64,000 nucleotides of DNA from Flabesymbios commensalis (GCA_964017125.1 OZ024915.1:73995711-74059710); one strand, 5' to 3'; positions 11,196 through 22,227 are shown, counted from the first letter of the stretch. The notes: generated from the letters alone by a model not told the origin. Numbers and translations: made by a program.

Positions 11196-11826
11196 TTAGC
11201 CAAAGGCCATATGCATTTTATTGTACGACCACTCACATGTTTAACTGATAATTAAAATATCTAGACTACAATGACAAGTCATGCCCCCATTGCCGCTCCT
11301 CATACGGTAGAATCTCTCGTTCATTGACGTCATTTTTGGGAACAAAATATATTTGTTTTCCATTTTAAATTGTGTTTGCCTTGTTAAGAAATCAGATACA
11401 AAAAAAGATCTGTTCAGATCCTGTGAAATAGTTCAAATCGCGGATGCTTCTCAACTGTAACGCTGTGTAAGACTTGATGTTTTGGTCGATATACAGGAAG
11501 TTATCAGTGTCGTGGTCGATAACACCTGTGAGAGTACAATAGGCACAGGTAGCTATATTTTGTCGCGCCTCTGATTTGAGCGCCATATAAGTTTAGATGT
11601 CTCTGTTTTCTATTCGATTACTTACCATGTCTACAGAAACGTACGCATCCCGAATCCCATAAAATAAAATCGTGAAACTTCCGCTCTGTGGAAATTACTG
11701 GTTTTCCAGTAGATCATTTTTCAGTAGATACAATTGAGGCCTGGATCTGTGCACACAAAGACCTATAAGGTACTCCTTGGTTATGGTACTAGTTAACTTT
11801 TCAGTCGTGCTCAGTTTTGTGTACGT

Positions 11827-11935
11827 CCCAGCAAACACGACACATCTACTCAATGTTCGACCAATGTTAGGCCAACCTCGTAGACGGTAGGCCAACATTG
11901 GTCAAACATTGGGTAGATGAGTCGTGTTTTGTGTA
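11827..11935. repeat. Palindromic MITE, CAACATTG family
   Basis: CCCAGCAAACACGACACATC at the left, arms CTCAATGTTCGACCAATGTT and AACATTGGTCAAACATTGGG, centre CCTCGTAGACGG. GTGTAC text flanks both ends. Confidence 0.8.
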
Positions 11936-11954
11936 CCACTGTGTGTCATCACTC

Positions 11955-12060
11955 CCCAGCGGACACGAGACGTTGAACTAATGTTGGTTCAATGTTGGCC
12001 CACCGTCTCCGACTATTGACCAACTTTAAACCAACATTGGTTCAACGTCTCATGTGTAGG
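11955..12060. repeat. Palindromic MITE, CAACATTG family
   Basis: CCCAGCGGACACGAGACGTT leads into TGTTGGTTCAATGTTGGCCC, and ACCAACATTGGTTCAACGTC closes the arm. It lies only about 20 bp after the previous copy. Confidence 0.8.
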
Positions 12061-12396
12061 TACACACGAGATCATTGTCACGGTCGTGTAACTGTTGTCT
12101 TGCCTGTTTGATAGCCAGGTAAACAGAAGGGGCGGATCCAGAATGTAAAGGTGGGGGGTCGACGACATTTTGGTTGGAGACCCACCGAAAAATAATACCC
12201 TTGGATATCAAACAATGCTTTTTTATGTTCTCAGTTGAAAAATGGTTGTATGAGGCATTACACTGTTAAATTTGGGCTACGTACCATTGATTTAGATTCA
12301 TTTCTTAGGTCAAGCAGCATACACAAGTTTATGATATACAGGTAAATTGTATTTGTTTTTGATCATGAGACCTACACTGAGACCAATCAAAGGTAT

Positions 12397-12483
12397 CCGA
12401 GCAAACACGAGACATGTACCCAAGATTAGTTGAATGTTCGGCCAGCGTCGCAGACAATAGGCCAACAATGAATTGACGTCGGG
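12397..12483. repeat. Degraded palindromic MITE, CAACATTG family
   Basis: GAGCAAACACGAGACATGTA and GGCCAGCGTCGCAGACAATA are recognisable, but the arms no longer pair well and the right terminus is lost after GACGTCGGG. Confidence 0.6.
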
Positions 12484-12714
12484 TGAATTAAATGTTTTAC
12501 TTTTTTCTTTTAGTTGTGAAGCGCGTTTCTTTTTTTATGAGTGAAATTTAGTTTATTTTAGTCGAATAATGTAATAATGTTATTCACCAGTCTCTAAGAT
12601 TCGAAATTAGCTCTCCTTGTACACAATTTAAACAATTGAAAACGATTTCACAGAATATACCTGTTGCTAAATATTCGCATTCACTGATATGAGTGCATGC
12701 ATGGCAGACGGAAG

Positions 12715-12960
12715 GCGGGGGCCCTGGTGCAGTAGTTAAAGCTGCCAGCTTGGAAAGTCGGAGATCACGGGTTCGAACCCCGCACTGGCATTCAAGTTTC
12801 AAAACAACAACTGTTTCTTCCCTGCTCACCCGTGAAGATTTAATATTATGGGGAGCCTCCGTGGCGGTGAAGTAGCGCATGGCTGTTAGTCCCCGCTCCG
12901 ATGTTACGATAGTTACTAACCCTGCCAACGCTGGGACAACTCAACTGGAAAGTCAATAAA
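12715..12960 (+). mobile_element. Dimeric tRNA-derived SINE, copy 2
   Basis: The best preserved tRNA-like head of the family here: TGGTGCAGTAGTTAAAGCTG and CGGGTTCGAACCCCG, the canonical B box. The second module, GGGGAGCCTCCGTGGCGGTG with TCCCCGCTCCGATG, follows after the TTCAAGTTTCAAAACAA linker. Confidence 0.78.
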
Positions 12961-12995
12961 TATTGTAAATATCGCCCATCTATAAACATGATTAG

Positions 12996-13302
12996 CCCTT
13001 TAAGCCCCCATGATGCATCAAAGCATCATTTTACATACCTGAAAACAGCCTTCATTTTGCTAAAACTAAGGGGGTTTAGAAGGAAAATATCCTAAAACTA
13101 AGGGAGTTTAGAAGGAAAATATCCTAAAAATAAGGGGGTTTAGAAGGAAAATGTCCATGAACCCTTTACCAATACATAGCAATTTTCTTAAATTTTTCAC
13201 CCAATTCAAGTCATCTTCATCCACTACAAGTCGAGAATTGCGACAGCAATTCGCGGCTTGTTGTTGATGAAGATGACAATGGTAAACTCAGGCTTGAAAG
13301 GG
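12996..13302. mobile_element. piggyBac-like MITE, second subfamily
   Basis: The left end is CCCTTTAAGCC after TTAG and the right end GGCTTGAAAGGG before TTAA. Inside are three tandem ~35-bp units (AAACTAAGGGGGTTTAGAAG, 13058-13164) and an inverted pair TCATCTTCATCCAC/GTTGATGAAGATGA. The ends resemble, but differ from, those of the copies at 1737 and 17925. Confidence 0.65.
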
Positions 13303-13554
13303 TTAACCAAGTGACCTCGGTTAAGGATTATGTTACATATCAAATGATCAAGACAGCTTCTGCAATATTACTTCTGAAATATTACTAAAACTTCACGAAA
13401 TCCCCAATGTATTCGCCACATGACAAAAACTGCTTGACCTGACCTGCTTGAAAATTTGTCGAGAATCGCGGTTGCAAAAATCAAGGAAATCATTCACCAC
13501 GACTATTACGTTTCCCTGTTTATCGGTGGAAAATCAATACGGCGATTCGGAAAA

Positions 13555-13645
13555 TGAACAAAGTTCAAGGTCTTACACCAGAAGGACAAATGATGAATGA
13601 CACGTCAACCGGGAATGCTGTTTACTTCCGGTCTGGTTTTATGCA
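13555..13645. repeat. Dispersed repeat shared with 18290-18370
   Basis: GTTCAAGGTCTTACACCAG, ATGAATGACACGTCAACC and TGTTTACTTCCGGTCTGG recur in order near 18290. No ends can be defined and no gene is apparent. Confidence 0.6.
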
Positions 13646-13914
13646 ATAATAGGCCTACTGTAAATCTGATAGATTGGGCGTGTTTAGATTTTCACGAATT
13701 TGTGATTTTGGGACTTTTTGCGAGGTCTAGAACTCGCGAATTATCGATTTTGATGACAGGTAGTACCCGGTATGACCGGGCCGCCTAATTCATCAGGGTA
13801 GCCAGGTAGCATTATTATAATAATTTTCGCCAGATTCTGAAATTCGCGAAAATTAAAACCTTGCTAATTACCAGATCTATGGTATTTATAACTTAGTGTT
13901 ATAACCAGACATTC

Positions 13915-14007
13915 TCAGCCAACACAAGGCCATCACCCAATGTTAGCTTAATGTTGGACCACCGCTGCGACGCTGGTCCAACATTAAGCCAACATTGTGT
14001 TTGTCGG
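13915..14007. repeat. Palindromic MITE, CAACATTG family
   Basis: CACCCAATGTTAGCTTAATG and ATTAAGCCAACATTGTG pair around CCGCTGCGACG. It is the first of three copies in 360 bp. Confidence 0.75.
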
Positions 14008-14049
14008 AAAGTGCTTCGTGAGGCCTGAAGGTCAATGTCGTGATGCAAT

Positions 14050-14145
14050 CCCAGAAAACATTGGACGTTAAATCAATGTCGGTTCAATGTTGGGCCAGCA
14101 TCGCAGACGTCGGACCAACATTAGGCCAACATTGGGTTAACACAT
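14050..14145. repeat. Palindromic MITE, CAACATTG family
   Basis: GTTAAATCAATGTCGGTTCA against AGGCCAACATTGGGTTAAC, centre GCATCGCAGACG. The second of the cluster. Confidence 0.7.
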
Positions 14146-14202
14146 CAGTGTTATTACCGGCAGGTGCTGCCTGACATTTGAAGGTCAGTGTTACAAATGC
14201 AC

Positions 14203-14275
14203 TCCCAACAATCACGAATCGTGCTTCGATGCTGACCTAATGTTGGCCCACCGCCTGCAACGCGGACCCAACTTG
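14203..14275. repeat. Partial palindromic MITE, CAACATTG family
   Basis: Only the left terminus (CCCAACAATCACGAATCG), left arm and centre (CCGCCTGCAACGCGG) remain. The right arm is lost. Confidence 0.6.
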
Positions 14276-14418
14276 TATGCCCCTTTGTTCTAACATCTCT
14301 TATTCACTAAGAGCTGAAAACCAGTCGAATAGGCCTACGCTTCAAATGATTTTGATCTGATCATTTCACTTTGATGACGTTTAATCAATAAAAACCCTAC
14401 TAGAATTAGTTTATTTAA

Positions 14419-14720
14419 AGGGACATGCTTCATAGACTAGAACTGCAAACGTTTTATTTAATTTTTGTGCTGCGCACTTACCAGTTAGGCTGGATATAGA
14501 GACGAAATTCCCATATTTCTTATTTTTGACATGGTTGTCAATAATTAGAAATCAGGAATTTCATCTCTATATCTAGCCTAACTGGTGAATGCGCAGCACA
14601 AAAATTAAAACAACTTTTGCAGCTCTAATCTATGGCCATGTTTACATTATATGGTCATATTAATAAGCTAAAAAAAAAATCACCGATTTTTTTAATGATT
14701 TTAGACCTGGGCATGTCCCT
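14419..14720. mobile_element. TTAA-flanked long-inverted-repeat MITE, copy 1
   Basis: TTAA lies on both sides (14415-14418 and 14721-14724). The ends are AGGGACATGC and GCATGTCCCT. The core is a palindrome beginning CCAGTTAGGCTGGATATAG and closing CTATATCTAGCCTAACTGG. The outer left arm is shorter than the right one when compared with the copy at 45068, so part of it has been lost. Confidence 0.8.
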
Positions 14721-15110
14721 TTAAAGTCACACCAATAAAATTTATTAGATGTGATCCAATTCGTGGCATACTATGTTAAAATCATATTTGACCTTGAAAT
14801 TCACATTTGACCCAGAGGATCACCTCAAATCACCAAAATCATATCAGAAATATATTTTCCCAGGTTTATTTGTTAAAAAATAATATTTTCGCTTACCTGA
14901 TTTTGAAATTGACACACTGACCTTGAAAATGACCGTTAATCATCAAAATAGTAGCTGAAATAGATTATTCGTAAAACTCACACTAAAGAGGAAGCTATTT
15001 ATATTTGTTAAAAATCGTATTTTTGATCTCGGAATTGATTTTTGAGGACCTTGAATTGAAATTGACTTTGATATGCATGTACACATGGCATAATATACAT
15101 GTCCATAGTC

Positions 15111-15519
15111 TATGGAGCTGTATTCGGGTCAAAACTGTCAGGAAGTCATTCGACGCAAACTCTCGTTCTGATTTAATGACATACGTTTTAATTGACGCAT
15201 TTGTAATGTTGGCATTGTTGCTTATCTCATCTTAACCGACACGATTGTGGTCTTCTTTACAGTTACATAAGTTAATTGAACAGCAATCTTATTTTAATTT
15301 TGCAACTCTCGTTTTTCTTTAATGACATACGTTTTAATTGACGCATTTGTAATGTTGCGTACCTCATCTTAATCGACACACTTGTGGACTTCTTTAGTTG
15401 CATAAGTTAATTGAGCCGTAATCTCATTTTAATTGACATGCCTGTAGTCTGCTTTACGGCTATACAAGTTAATTGAACGCGTCCCGTTCTTCTTGACTGT
15501 CTAACGTTCAACTGTGATT
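15111..15519 (+). repeat. Left arm of a 2.6-kb inverted repeat
   Basis: Pairs with 17482-17755 in inverted orientation, from GGAGCTGTATTCGGGTCAAA at the outer end to TTGACTGTCTAACGTTCAAC at the inner end. This arm is longer because the segment with GACATACGTTTTAATTGACG occurs twice, about 147 bp apart. Confidence 0.85.
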
Positions 15520-15641
15520 GGCATTGCTGTTGACGGGGAATCATGTTAGTTGAGTAATCTGTGTTTTAGCCGACTAAGAACGAACGCGCATCCAATTTAG
15601 CGCAGTGTTTACAGCTCTACATAAAACACGTGGAGATAACT

Positions 15642-16513
15642 CAACCTGCGTGCAGGGTGTACTTCCCACTACACCCTGCCAGATATGAGCCTGTGTCTAC
15701 CTATTTGGAACCCCACTCCAGGAGGACACACGTGCCTCTCGTGCGACACCCCCCAAGCTTAGACATCAAAGCTAATTGCAACGCGCCGGCAATCTGACGG
15801 CACCGTCTGGCCTGGGAACATCAAGCCAAGTGACAGTATACTCGAAGCGATAAGGGAACTTGGCCAACGCTGTTCCAACGTTGTGACAGCGTCGATGATA
15901 ATGGTCCAACATTGAAGCAGCAATGTGTCCTTGCCATCTGCGAAATGTTATTTGTACAGCTTATCACACAATTATAGAGTGTGTACAACTGGATTATACA
16001 GTCAAATATTGCCACCTCTGATGACAAATTGAATAATTAGAGCCTAAAACGGGGGATTACATCAGCTAATAAATCAAAAACAGTTTAAACAGTGGCTAAA
16101 CTCTCATTCTTGTGATTTTGTGTCGACATAATCCCCCTAATTATCTACTTATGAACGAAAACGCACGCAAAATATGTGGTTTCATTTTGAAAAATAATAC
16201 GTAATTTCGCGATTAAATGTGCTCATATAAAGTCAAGAAAATAATTCAGAACGTTATATGTGTCTCTATTTATGGTAAAAAATGTATGCTATGACACAAT
16301 TGAATTAGAAATGTATGGGTAACATATTTATTGCAATAAAAGCTATATTTGTTCTACATGTACCACTTTCACAAATTTGGGCAGAGTTTGAAATTTAGGG
16401 GAGGGGCCGACAGTTGGGAGCCGCGTGGAGAGGGGTGCTCAATTAGGAGGAAAAGGCCTCATCGCATTCAGGGGTAGAGTGAGAATGAATACAACTGAAG
16501 TGTCTACAGGGTG
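15642..16513. mobile_element. hAT-like non-autonomous element, copy 1
   Basis: 872 bp bounded by the exact 8-bp duplication AGATAACT (15634-15641 and 16514-16521). It begins CAACCTGCGTGCAGG and ends CTACAGGGTG, so the termini form a short imperfect inverted repeat. Eight-base duplications point to hAT (P elements also make them). No transposase frame is present. The left part carries a hairpin (GCAGGGTGTA against TACACCCTGC) and a CAACATTG-type segment near 15853-15935. It lies between the arms of the inverted repeat at 15111/17755. Confidence 0.88.
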
Positions 16514-16521
16514 AGATAACT

Positions 16522-17481
16522 TGGCCTTAATGTGATCTGTCCCAAGGTCACATTCTGGCCAATAATAATTGTGGGGTTCGACGCGTGGTTTACACTTGTT
16601 CCTCGCCGGCAACAGCGCCATCTGGAGAGTGGAGGAGAATTATGGTCTGTCAACATGGTAAATAATGCTCAACAACAAAATGATGGGCAATCTCATGGAT
16701 TATACCCACCCTCACTGTCATTTCGTCCCATTTTCACTGAATGACGTGCTTTTAATGGACTTTTAACATTTAAAATCCCCTATTATCGACAGTTGGGTAT
16801 AAACCAGGAGATAATCACTAGATCAGATAGCCGTAAAATATATGTTATGGTTAATATAAATGACATAAATAACATTAATGATTATTATTCGTAATATATT
16901 AAACGTAGACTAAACAAATATAGTAGTAGTGCATCTCTCAAGCTTAATTAGACTAATATCTATTTTCGCCCACCACCACAACCTGCATCACAGTATCTTT
17001 TCTTCGTTATTTTATACTATAAAGTTTACCTTCGAAAATGTCTGCTAGATTATGTGTGTACAATAATCTGGGTGGCTTAAAGCTGAGTACAATAAAAACT
17101 ATAGGGCCCACCGGTAGATCTACTCAGCTACTGAAACCACAATATTTAGCCTTTTTTGTAGTCTAGCGGCGTAGCGCATTACCCGGTATCGTAGGTGATC
17201 TTCCAATTCAGCTATTATCTATCTATAGGCTATAATGGGCCAATTTTTATAGAATTTTGTTTGTGATGTTGGTATCAACCCATATAAGAAACAGGTCAAC
17301 ACTTTTTAGAGCATGTAAAATAAAATATATGACGTCTCTATAAAGTCATGTTTTTTTCTCACTTTTTCAGAAAAACTTCAAAAAATTCAAAAATTCAAAA
17401 TTGTAGGGCCTACATTTTTTTAACCATTATAGATACTATAAAAATTATATAAAGCTATAAAATTGGTCGGGTAATCAAATC
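16522..17481. other. Interior of the inverted repeat, no gene seen
   Basis: AT-rich, no credible frame. It presumably represents the original interior of the element defined by the 15111 and 17755 arms. Confidence 0.5.
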
Positions 17482-17755
17482 AAATCACAGTTGAACGTCA
17501 GACAGTCAAGAAGAACGGGACGCGTTCAATTAACTTGCATAGCCGTAAATAAGACTGCAGGCATGTCAATTAAAATATGAGATTACGGCTCAATTAAGTT
17601 ATGCAACTAAAGAAGACCACAAGTGTGTCGGTTAAGATGAGATAAGCAACAATGCCAACATTACAAAAGCGTCAATTAAAACGTATGTCATTAAATCAGA
17701 ACGAGAGTTTGCGTCGAATGCCTTCCTGAGAGTTTTGACCCGAATACAGCTCCAT
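17482..17755 (-). repeat. Right arm of the 2.6-kb inverted repeat
   Basis: The reverse complement follows the left arm closely, but the segment that is duplicated on the left appears only once here. Confidence 0.85.
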
Positions 17756-17924
17756 AATAGTCTATATCATACGTGATATATTTGATCGCCATTTACGGTT
17801 GATGGACTATATTTTCACAGTTTTACAGGTTCTTTAAAACAAACATAATAATAGTCCACCAGTATTGATTGAAATTATTAATTGTGTGAGTAATATTTCA
17901 ATTGTCTTTTTAACATTGGTTTAA

Positions 17925-18162
17925 CCCTTTAACCGCCAAATTATTCAATCTGAATTTTCACCCACTTGAAGTTGTGTCTCGCTGACGCGATCCACAACTT
18001 CAAGTGAGTGAAAATTATTCAGATTTGACAAAATGGAGGTCAACTGTTTTCAAATATTGCTGATTGATGTCACATTTTGTCTTAAACATGTTTAAAAGGT
18101 GGTATTTAATGTGCAAATAAAAAACGTAAACCCGAATATATGCGGCACCGGCGGTTAAAGGG
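17925..18162. mobile_element. piggyBac-like MITE, copy 3
   Basis: TTAA on both sides (17921-17924, 18163-18166), ends CCCTTTAACCGCC and GGCGGTTAAAGGG. Of the three copies, this and copy 1 are intact at both edges. Confidence 0.87.
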
Positions 18163-18468
18163 TTAATAGTTCAAATATTACATTTATTAAATAACCCTCC
18201 ATCCCTATAGAAGCAATTTGGGCATAATTAATTTTGCAATCTGGGCACTTTTAATCTTGACCATGCAGCAGTAAAATACACTGAGAGGTCAAGTTCAAGG
18301 TCTAACACCAGCATGAATGATGGACAAGTCAGCCTGGGATGTTGTTTACTTCCGGTTCTGGAGGGACATTCACAGTGCTCGGTGTATTCGGACTGTGACT
18401 TCCTGTCTTGTCTTATGAATAGTCTCTGTGAAATAGCGACTGATAGATATATGGCTGTCCGGTATGCT

Positions 18469-18581
18469 CACAGCAAGCACGACACGTTGAAACAATGAAG
18501 TTAAATTTAATATCAGGCCAGTGTCGCAGACGTTGGGCCAACATTAAAACATCATTGTTTCAACGTGTCTTGTTTGCTGGG
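18469..18581. repeat. Palindromic MITE, CAACATTG family
   Basis: CAGCAAGCACGACACGTTGA and CAACGTGTCTTGTTTGCTGG are the terminal arms. The inner arms have partly lost pairing (GAAGTTAAATTTAATATC on the left), while the outer ones remain well matched. Confidence 0.8.
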
Positions 18582-18944
18582 AATTGTTTTCATGGGCTTG
18601 GAGTTCATAAACAACCCGACTAAATCTTGTCATTAGCATTCTCAGTTTCATTTTTCCTTACAATAGGCCTACTTCAATATTTGTGTTAACGTATCTTAAC
18701 TTAATTAGGCTTACTTCTTGACTTAAAAAGTAAGCAGTCACCATGGGCGGATCCGGAGGGGGGGGGGAGGGAAGGGGAGTGGGGGGCAGCCAGATACTTT
18801 AAAACGTACCCCCTATTGGCATGAATTTACCACCAAAATCTCATTGGAAAGCCTCCTCGAAACCCTCGGTGGTTAATACTGCTGTTAGCCTCCACACAGT
18901 GGTGTTAAACCGTCAATGATGTGTGACACATGAAGGTCAGTTTG

Positions 18945-18980
18945 ACCAGAAATACATAATACGTATTATGTATTTCTGGT
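18945..18980. repeat. Perfect 36-bp palindrome
   Basis: ACCAGAAATACATAATAC is followed without spacer by its exact reverse complement. It stands between MITE copies but shares no sequence with them. Confidence 0.9.
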
Positions 18981-19010
18981 TTGACCTATAACTGTACCCC
19001 CAACAGCCAT

Positions 19011-19120
19011 CCCAGTCAACACAGAACATGCGAATAACATTTATAAAACGTCGGCCCAACATCTCCGATGTTGGTCCAACCTCGTACAAATATTATTCAG
19101 ATGTTTTGTGTTTACTTGGA
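19011..19120. repeat. Palindromic MITE, CAACATTG family (cluster 1/4)
   Basis: CCCAGTCAACACAGAACAT at the left, ATGTTTTGTGTTTACTTGGA at the right. The arms AATAACATTTATAAAACG are unlike the family norm. Confidence 0.65.
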
Positions 19121-19131
19121 TGCGAACAGCG

Positions 19132-19243
19132 CTAGCAAACACGGACGAGACGCTTAGCCAATGTTGGTACAGTGTTGGGCCAGCGTCGAAGACGATGGGC
19201 CAACACTGTAACAAAATTGGCTGAGCGTCTCGTGTTCGCTGGG
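19132..19243. repeat. Palindromic MITE, CAACATTG family (cluster 2/4)
   Basis: GACGCTTAGCCAATGTTGGT, centre GCCAGCGTCGAAGACGATGG, closing AAAATTGGCTGAGCGTCTCG. The right terminus is CGTGTTCGCTGGG. Confidence 0.82.
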
Positions 19244-19252
19244 ATACCAACT

Positions 19253-19361
19253 CCCAACAATCACGACACGGACTTCAATGCTGGCTTAATGTTGGGCCAC
19301 CGTCCGCGACGCTGGCCCAACATTAATCCAGCATTATGTCAACGTCTACTGTTTACTGAGA
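19253..19361. repeat. Palindromic MITE, CAACATTG family (cluster 3/4)
   Basis: TTCAATGCTGGCTTAATGTT pairs with ACATTAATCCAGCATTATG. It starts 10 bp after the previous copy. Confidence 0.8.
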
Positions 19362-19373
19362 GCTGATATTCAT

Positions 19374-19481
19374 CCAGTAAACACGATACATTGACCCAAT
19401 GCTGGCTTAATCTTGGGACAACGTCGAAGATGATGACTCTACATTAATCCAGCATTGGGTCAATGTATGGTTTTGATTGGG
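19374..19481. repeat. Palindromic MITE, CAACATTG family (cluster 4/4)
   Basis: ACATTGACCCAATGCTGGCT pairs with AATCCAGCATTGGGTCAATG, a very well matched outer arm. The centre has decayed to GATGATGACTCT. Confidence 0.82.
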
Positions 19482-20340
19482 ATACAGCCTAGCTGAACAC
19501 TGGCCTCAAAAAGCCAGAAATGTGTCTCCATTCACCAACCGGAAGTATTACTTGTTGACTTGACCTCATTATTTCCAATTTGCTGTGCAGTTCTGGAAAA
19601 GTTGGTCCGTCGATATCCAAACTATGCCAAAACCTTAGAAAATAACCCATTTCTGGTGTTTCTAGATACTGCAAACATATTGTTGCCCAATATTTATTAT
19701 TAATTTCACTGCAAGAACGGGATTTATGTCATGGTTATCAAGGCTTGATGATTATGCAGATCACCTTGCCATTGATGGATCAACTTCATATTATGCACAA
19801 GATTATGCCTTGACCCGGAGGATGGCCAATGGACATGCAATTTAACCTGACTTTTTTTTCCTGATTAAGACGTACAAATAATTGATACGGGGCCACTCAC
19901 CTTTAGTGAAGCGAACATATGGTGAGCGGCAGGTTATTTACTAGGCCCATACAACACATAGCTTTACAGATGGGAACTGTTTTGGATACCTATTTTATAA
20001 CATATTAAATACCATTTAATTGCACTTGTTTTGTTTATTTAGTTTATTCCGTCGATCATGTCTCGATTTGATCTTCTTTATGTTGTTTTATTTAGAATAC
20101 CAATGAAAATGTATGCAAATAAATTGTAAAAAAAGGTAGCTGATCCCTCCCCCCCCCCCCCCCAACATAATCTAATATGGCAAACATCATTTCCAGTGGG
20201 TTTGTTTGAATGGTGGTTCAATGCGGATGGGCGCAGGACATTGCGTCGGTGTTGTTTAAACGCTGGCCCGTGGTCGGACACGATGGGCCAACGTTTTTTA
20301 GCAGCACTGGATGAATATTTCGCGTTTTCTGAGCAGAGTC

Positions 20341-20449
20341 CAAACAAACACGACGCCTTATCCCAAAGTTGTCTTAATGTTGAACCACCGCATGTAATGC
20401 TGACCCAACAATAAATCAACATTGACCCAACGTTAGGTGTTTGCTGGCC
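20341..20449. repeat. Palindromic MITE, CAACATTG family
   Basis: ACAAACACGACGCCTTATCC leads in and TAGGTGTTTGCTGG closes. A degraded copy with GCTGGCCCGTGG and GATGGGCCAACG lies just upstream at about 20234-20330. Confidence 0.7.
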
Positions 20450-20555
20450 CCGGACAAACACAATAAAGTGAGCCAATGATGCTTTGATGCTGGGTCACCG
20501 TCAACGACACTGTCCCAACATTAAACCAACATGTTTCATTTCTTCGTGTTTGTGG
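20448..20555. repeat. Palindromic MITE; right half also at 23519 and 29960
   Basis: The left part is GGACAAACACAATAAAGTG. From CCCAACATTAAACCAACATG onward, through a C-run and CCTAAACAAAATAAATTGTTCC (to about 20607), the text is copied inside units A and B of the triplication (23519-23607, 29960-30056). This suggests the rearrangements here involve the palindromes. Confidence 0.75.
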
Positions 20556-21149
20556 AGCTGCAGTCCCCCCCCCCCCCCCCGGTAGCCTAAACAAAATAAA
20601 TTGTTCCAATGCTGCTTCAATGTTAGGTCACCGTCAACTACGCTGTCCCAACATTAAAACAGCATTGACTCGATGTCACTTAATTGCTTTGGTCCAGGAG
20701 AGGGGTGCATTGGACCAGAACCAACAAGCCATAAGTACGGATCGCACCGGACTCAGTCCTAACAACCACAGCAGAGCGAGAGAGAGAGAGTGACGGCGCA
20801 GCGGTCTACATATACAAGCACATTCAGAAAGATCTTGATTTTCCACCCAGCAGTGGTGAGTAATGGGTTAACATTAATAAAGAATCATTGATACAGAATC
20901 GGTGACAGTTCGCACCACCATCACACTAACCATATTAGCGCGGGGACCGTCTTTATAAGTCAGAATATAAAGTCTCATTCTGACGTCTAAAGTCGATCCC
21001 AGCACTTAAATAATTGAACTATTTTTCCCGGCAGCAAGTCTTGACACAGCGAGGCCGTCAGGCCAATGTCTGCGACCTCAGGAGTAGCCAGCCTTGCGGG
21101 GGAAGACGCATAACATAGGTATTTAAATGAAGCAGAAAAAGCTGACTAA

Positions 21150-21361
21150 GGGGGTTTTGTCAAGTTAAAAAAAATCCAAAAAGCCGAGAAAAACTGGGAA
21201 GTGGGTCGGTGAAGCCCCAGCCCGGATTTTTATTTTTTTGTGGAAATGTTGTGTTTTTTTGTGTTGTTTTCATGTTTCCAAATAAAAATTGGATAGGGGG
21301 GGTGGGTGAGTGGGGTCTGATTAATCCGAGTTTTTTCTCGGATTTTTTTTAACTTGACCCC
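21150..21361. mobile_element. PIF/Harbinger-like MITE, copy 2 (unit A)
   Basis: Flanked by TAA (21147-21149, 21362-21364). The right terminus has lost the CAATA of the other copies, reading TTGACCCC. Confidence 0.82.
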
Positions 21362-21623
21362 TAAGACATTTATGATGATTTCAAATTGAAAAACCCTTTG
21401 GTCTCCATGGTTTATACAATAATATTTCAGCGTTGTAAGGGTTTAGGTGGTATACTTGGGTATACTTAGCTTCAGCCTCAGTCACTGATGAGTGCCATAC
21501 TACATGTAGGCCTATGCATCCGTGTAGCTTGCCTACTAGCATAACTGTATATAAAAGTGTTCGGGGCTGGATTTCGCAACCATAGTAAGCAGGTAATTCT
21601 GTACAGCTGACTCAGCAACATAA

Positions 21624-22044
21624 GGGGGCCACCATTCAATATATAGGGGGAGGGCAGGGATATTTTCGAAATAAATAATTAAAGGCAGGGAGAAGGTGAA
21701 AGAAATAATTTGATGTCGATCCCGTTTGAAATAAATAATTTATGGCATATCGGGCAAGCCTACATGTTTTGTCGTACTAAACCATTTTCTAGCCGATGAA
21801 ATTATGAAGATTCTGGAGGTATTCATTTTCTAACATTGCAAAATATTAGGCTAATATCAGATTTATATATAGCCTTAATAAAAAAATACATTGGCAATTT
21901 ATGAGAGTCGTTCAAAAAGTGGCTGAAATAAATAATTTGTTAACCATACAGCTGGAAAAAAATAACCATGAGCTGGTTCATATTTAATCCATCCCAATAT
22001 CCCTGCCCCCCCCCCCCCCACCCTGGATATTAAATGGTAGCCCC
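21624..22044. mobile_element. MITE with GGGGGCCACCATTCA ends (unit A)
   Basis: GGGGGCCACCATTCAATAT at the left and ATATTAAATGGTAGCCCC at the right are inverted, with TAA before and TTAA after, suggesting another Harbinger-type element. The inside repeats AAATAATT motifs and has a long C-run near the right end. AAGGGGGTCACCACTCAAT near 55308 looks like a fragment of a relative. Confidence 0.65.
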
Positions 22045-22227
22045 TTAAGTCGATTTATCTCCCATTGTGTGTGTGTGCCCTATGCACATAACGCGGCATC
22101 TATGCGCTTTAGCAAAAATATCAATCATGTGTTGATTGGCACGAGTGAGTGAATATTGCATTACGTCGCTTTCGGCACAATCAAAGTAATATAGCAACAG
22201 AAGGAAGCCCGAGGTCGGCAATATGTC

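Noticed and set aside
12721-12792. A functional tRNA gene
   Set aside because: Good A and B boxes, but the acceptor stem does not pair and the sequence continues into a SINE body shared with two other loci.
1735-18166. The three CCCTTTAACCGCC copies as regulatory elements with CACTTGAAGTTGTG hairpins
   Set aside because: Intact TTAA duplications at two of three copies and matching ends show that they are transposed elements.
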